In this document: in pieces, positions 14,557-15,748 of the stretch
Layout: every line of letters begins with the position of its first letter
Position numbering within the stretch: position 1 is the first letter of the stretch
DNA from: Anaeromyxobacter sp.
GTDB lineage: Bacteria > Myxococcota > Myxococcia > Myxococcales > Anaeromyxobacteraceae
NCBI GenBank assembly: GCA_020028115.1
Contig: JAHWYA010000004.1
Span: forward strand, 1 to 15,748
Length of the DNA: 15,748 nucleotides
Direction of reading: 5' to 3'
Program-made: the position numbers and the translations under genes
The notes under the pieces: model-generated
Told to the model about the DNA's origin: nothing
Database searches by the model: none
What the model saw: only the letters and a program-made list of their open reading frames with translations

Positions 14557-14847
14557 ATGCGGACGCTGCTGCTCACCGCCCTCTTCCTCGCCCTCCCCGG
14601 CGCCCCGCGCGCCGCGGAAGACGCGCCGCCCGCGAGCGCGCCGCCCGCGAACGTGGAGCGACCCGCGAAGAAGCCGGCGAAGCCCGTGGCCAGGGGGGCG
14701 AAGCCCGGACCGAAGGCCGCGAAGGGTGCCGCGTCCGGCGCGCCGGCGCGTCCCGCGCCCGGCGAGACGGCGGACGCGGGCGTGAAGGACGCCGGCACCG
14801 CAGCCACCAAGCCGTGCGAGCCCGTGAAGCCCTGCCCGATCGACTGA
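14557..14847 (+). CDS. Small secreted Ala/Pro/Lys-rich protein with a C-terminal Cys pair
   Basis: The 96-aa product starts with a clear signal peptide (MRTLLLTALFLALPG, likely cleavage near residue 19 after RAA or PRA). The rest is low-complexity, rich in Ala, Pro, Lys and Gly, with no recognisable domain, and ends in KPCEPVKPCPID with Cys87 and Cys93 five residues apart. It has a strong GGAGG 8 bases upstream, held in an inverted repeat. The stop is 4 bases before a VKOR-DsbA thiol oxidase gene, so the Cys pair may be a substrate or partner of that enzyme; this is inference from context. Function unknown. Low-complexity composition makes homology weak evidence, but the signal peptide, start and spacing support a real gene. 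Confidence 0.65.
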   Translation: MRTLLLTALFLALPGAPRAAEDAPPASAPPANVERPAKKPAKPVARGAKPGPKAAKGAASGAPARPAPGETADAGVKDAGTAATKPCEPVKPCPID

Positions 14848-14851
14848 CGCG

Positions 14852-15748
14852 ATGATGCCGCGCCGTCCCGCCCTCCTCGCCGCCGCGGGCCTCGCCGCGG
14901 CGGGGCTCGTCCTCGCCGTCCTGCTCGTGCAGGAGCACGCGCTCGCGCACGCCGGCGGCACGAGCTTCTGCGCCATCAGCGACTACGTGAACTGCGATCG
15001 CGTGGCGATGAGCCGCTACTCGGTCGTGCTCGGCCTGCCGGTCGCGGCCTGGGGCGCCCTCGGCTACGGGCTCGCGCTGCTCCTCGCGCTCGCCGGCCTG
15101 TCGAAGAGCCGGAGCCACGAGGTCTGGCCCGCGGGGCTCCTCTTCCTCCTCGCCGCGGTCGCGTCCGCCGCCGCGGTCGTCCTCGCGGCGATCTCCCACC
15201 TCGCCATCGGCGCGCTCTGCATCCTCTGCGCAGCCTCGTGGCTCGTCTCGTTCGCCCTCCTCGCCGCGGCGTGGCGGGCGTGCCGCCCCGGCGGCGTCGC
15301 CGCGGCGGTGCGCAGCGACCTCGCGCTCCTCGCCGCGCGCCCGAGCCGCACCGCGGCCGTCGCGCTCGCCGGGGCCGCCCTCGTCCTCGTCGCCGCGGCC
15401 GCGTTCCCCCGCTACTGGGAGCGGAAGGCGCCGGTCGCCGCGCGGCCGCCCGGCGGCGGGACGACGCCCGTCGCGTCGACGGGCCCCCTCGCGGTGGTCG
15501 TCTTCAGCGACTACGAGTGCCCTGCCTGCGCCCGCGCCCACGAGGAGACGAAGGCGCTCCTCGCGGGGCGCTCCGACGTGCGCCTCTCGAAGCGCCAGTT
15601 TCCGCTGAGCTCGGACTGCAACCCCGCCGTCCAGCGGCGGATGCACCCCGGCGCCTGCGATCTCGCGCGCGTGGGGATCTGCGCGGAGGCGCAGGGGAAG
15701 CTCGAGCCCATGGAGGACCTGCTCTTCGCGAACCAGGCGGCGAAGCGG
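14852..15748 (+). CDS. VKOR-DsbA fusion (disulfide-bond forming oxidase), 3' end outside window
   Basis: 299 residues are visible and the frame runs off the edge. After an N-terminal membrane segment, loop cysteines Cys40 and Cys48 (FCAISDYVNC) and the S-x2-S-x4-G-x-P stretch (SRYSVVLGLP) mark a bacterial VKOR homologue; its redox CILC is at 123-126 within the last of about four helices. A further hydrophobic segment (about 167-185) leads to a thioredoxin-fold domain with CPAC at 223-226 (FSDYECPAC), of the DsbA/DsbG-like group. The fusion would oxidise envelope proteins through its DsbA half and pass electrons to quinone through VKOR. It starts at one of two adjacent ATG codons (14852, 14855), 4 bases after the preceding stop, with little Shine-Dalgarno, so it is probably coupled to the small secreted protein. 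The additional Cys residues (605-710 bases from its start onward) are partly conserved in DsbA-like halves of such fusions. Confidence 0.85.
   Translation, partial: MMPRRPALLAAAGLAAAGLVLAVLLVQEHALAHAGGTSFCAISDYVNCDRVAMSRYSVVLGLPVAAWGALGYGLALLLALAGLSKSRSHEVWPAGLLFLLAAVASAAAVVLAAISHLAIGALCILCAASWLVSFALLAAAWRACRPGGVAAAVRSDLALLAARPSRTAAVALAGAALVLVAAAAFPRYWERKAPVAARPPGGGTTPVASTGPLAVVVFSDYECPACARAHEETKALLAGRSDVRLSKRQFPLSSDCNPAVQRRMHPGACDLARVGICAEAQGKLEPMEDLLFANQAAKR

Noticed and set aside
11632..14976. Minus-strand open frame of about 1100 codons opposite the regulatory operon
   Set aside because: Composition is dominated by Arg, Glu, Asp, Val and His with no motif; it mirrors the coding genes on the other strand.

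Overview
The window is uniformly very GC-rich with tightly packed genes, many GTG/ATG starts in overlapping or near-abutting arrangements, and a gene style typical of Myxococcota: Cys-rich lipoprotein with propeller-like repeats, signal peptide plus C-terminal membrane hairpin protein, SpoIIE-type phosphatase. An Anaeromyxobacter-like deltaproteobacterium is my best guess; this is inference from style, not from a marker gene. No rRNA, tRNA, CRISPR array or mobile element was seen.

Region 1 (1-3626): the 3' part of an S41-family serine peptidase on the plus strand converges, with a gap of only 7 bases, on a two-gene minus-strand unit: a secreted protein with a C-terminal membrane hairpin, translationally coupled (TGATG) to a lipoprotein with a four-Cys motif and about six propeller-like repeats.

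Region 2 (3731-9665, minus strand): a four-gene operon read in the order acyl-CoA dehydrogenase (large, 742 aa), FixC/ETF-quinone oxidoreductase fused to a ferredoxin tail with eight Cys, ETF beta, ETF alpha. Together they form a complete route from an acyl-CoA-type substrate through ETF to the quinone pool. The two ETF subunits are divergent: key nucleotide-binding motifs are replaced, including a Cys-Cys-His stretch in ETF alpha where the family has its GISG-type FAD loop.

Region 3 (9862-10611, minus strand): xthA, exodeoxyribonuclease III, with all catalytic motifs.

Region 4 (10756-14487, plus strand): the most interesting part. Four overlapping or near-abutting genes encode a small GHKL ATPase resembling the SiaB/anti-sigma kinase group, a STAS/SiaC-like phosphoprotein antagonist, a class I methyltransferase with a PhcB-like GYAGD signature and an N-terminal degenerate PilZ-like domain, and a six-helix membrane SpoIIE-type (PP2C) phosphatase. 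This looks like a complete partner switch (kinase, substrate, phosphatase) in which a methyltransferase sits where a sigma factor or diguanylate cyclase would be expected.

Region 5 (14557 to the end, plus strand): a small secreted Ala/Pro/Lys-rich protein with a C-terminal Cys pair, preceded by a perfect 10-bp inverted repeat that contains its Shine-Dalgarno sequence, followed after 4 bases by a VKOR-DsbA fusion (thiol oxidation in the envelope) cut by the window edge.
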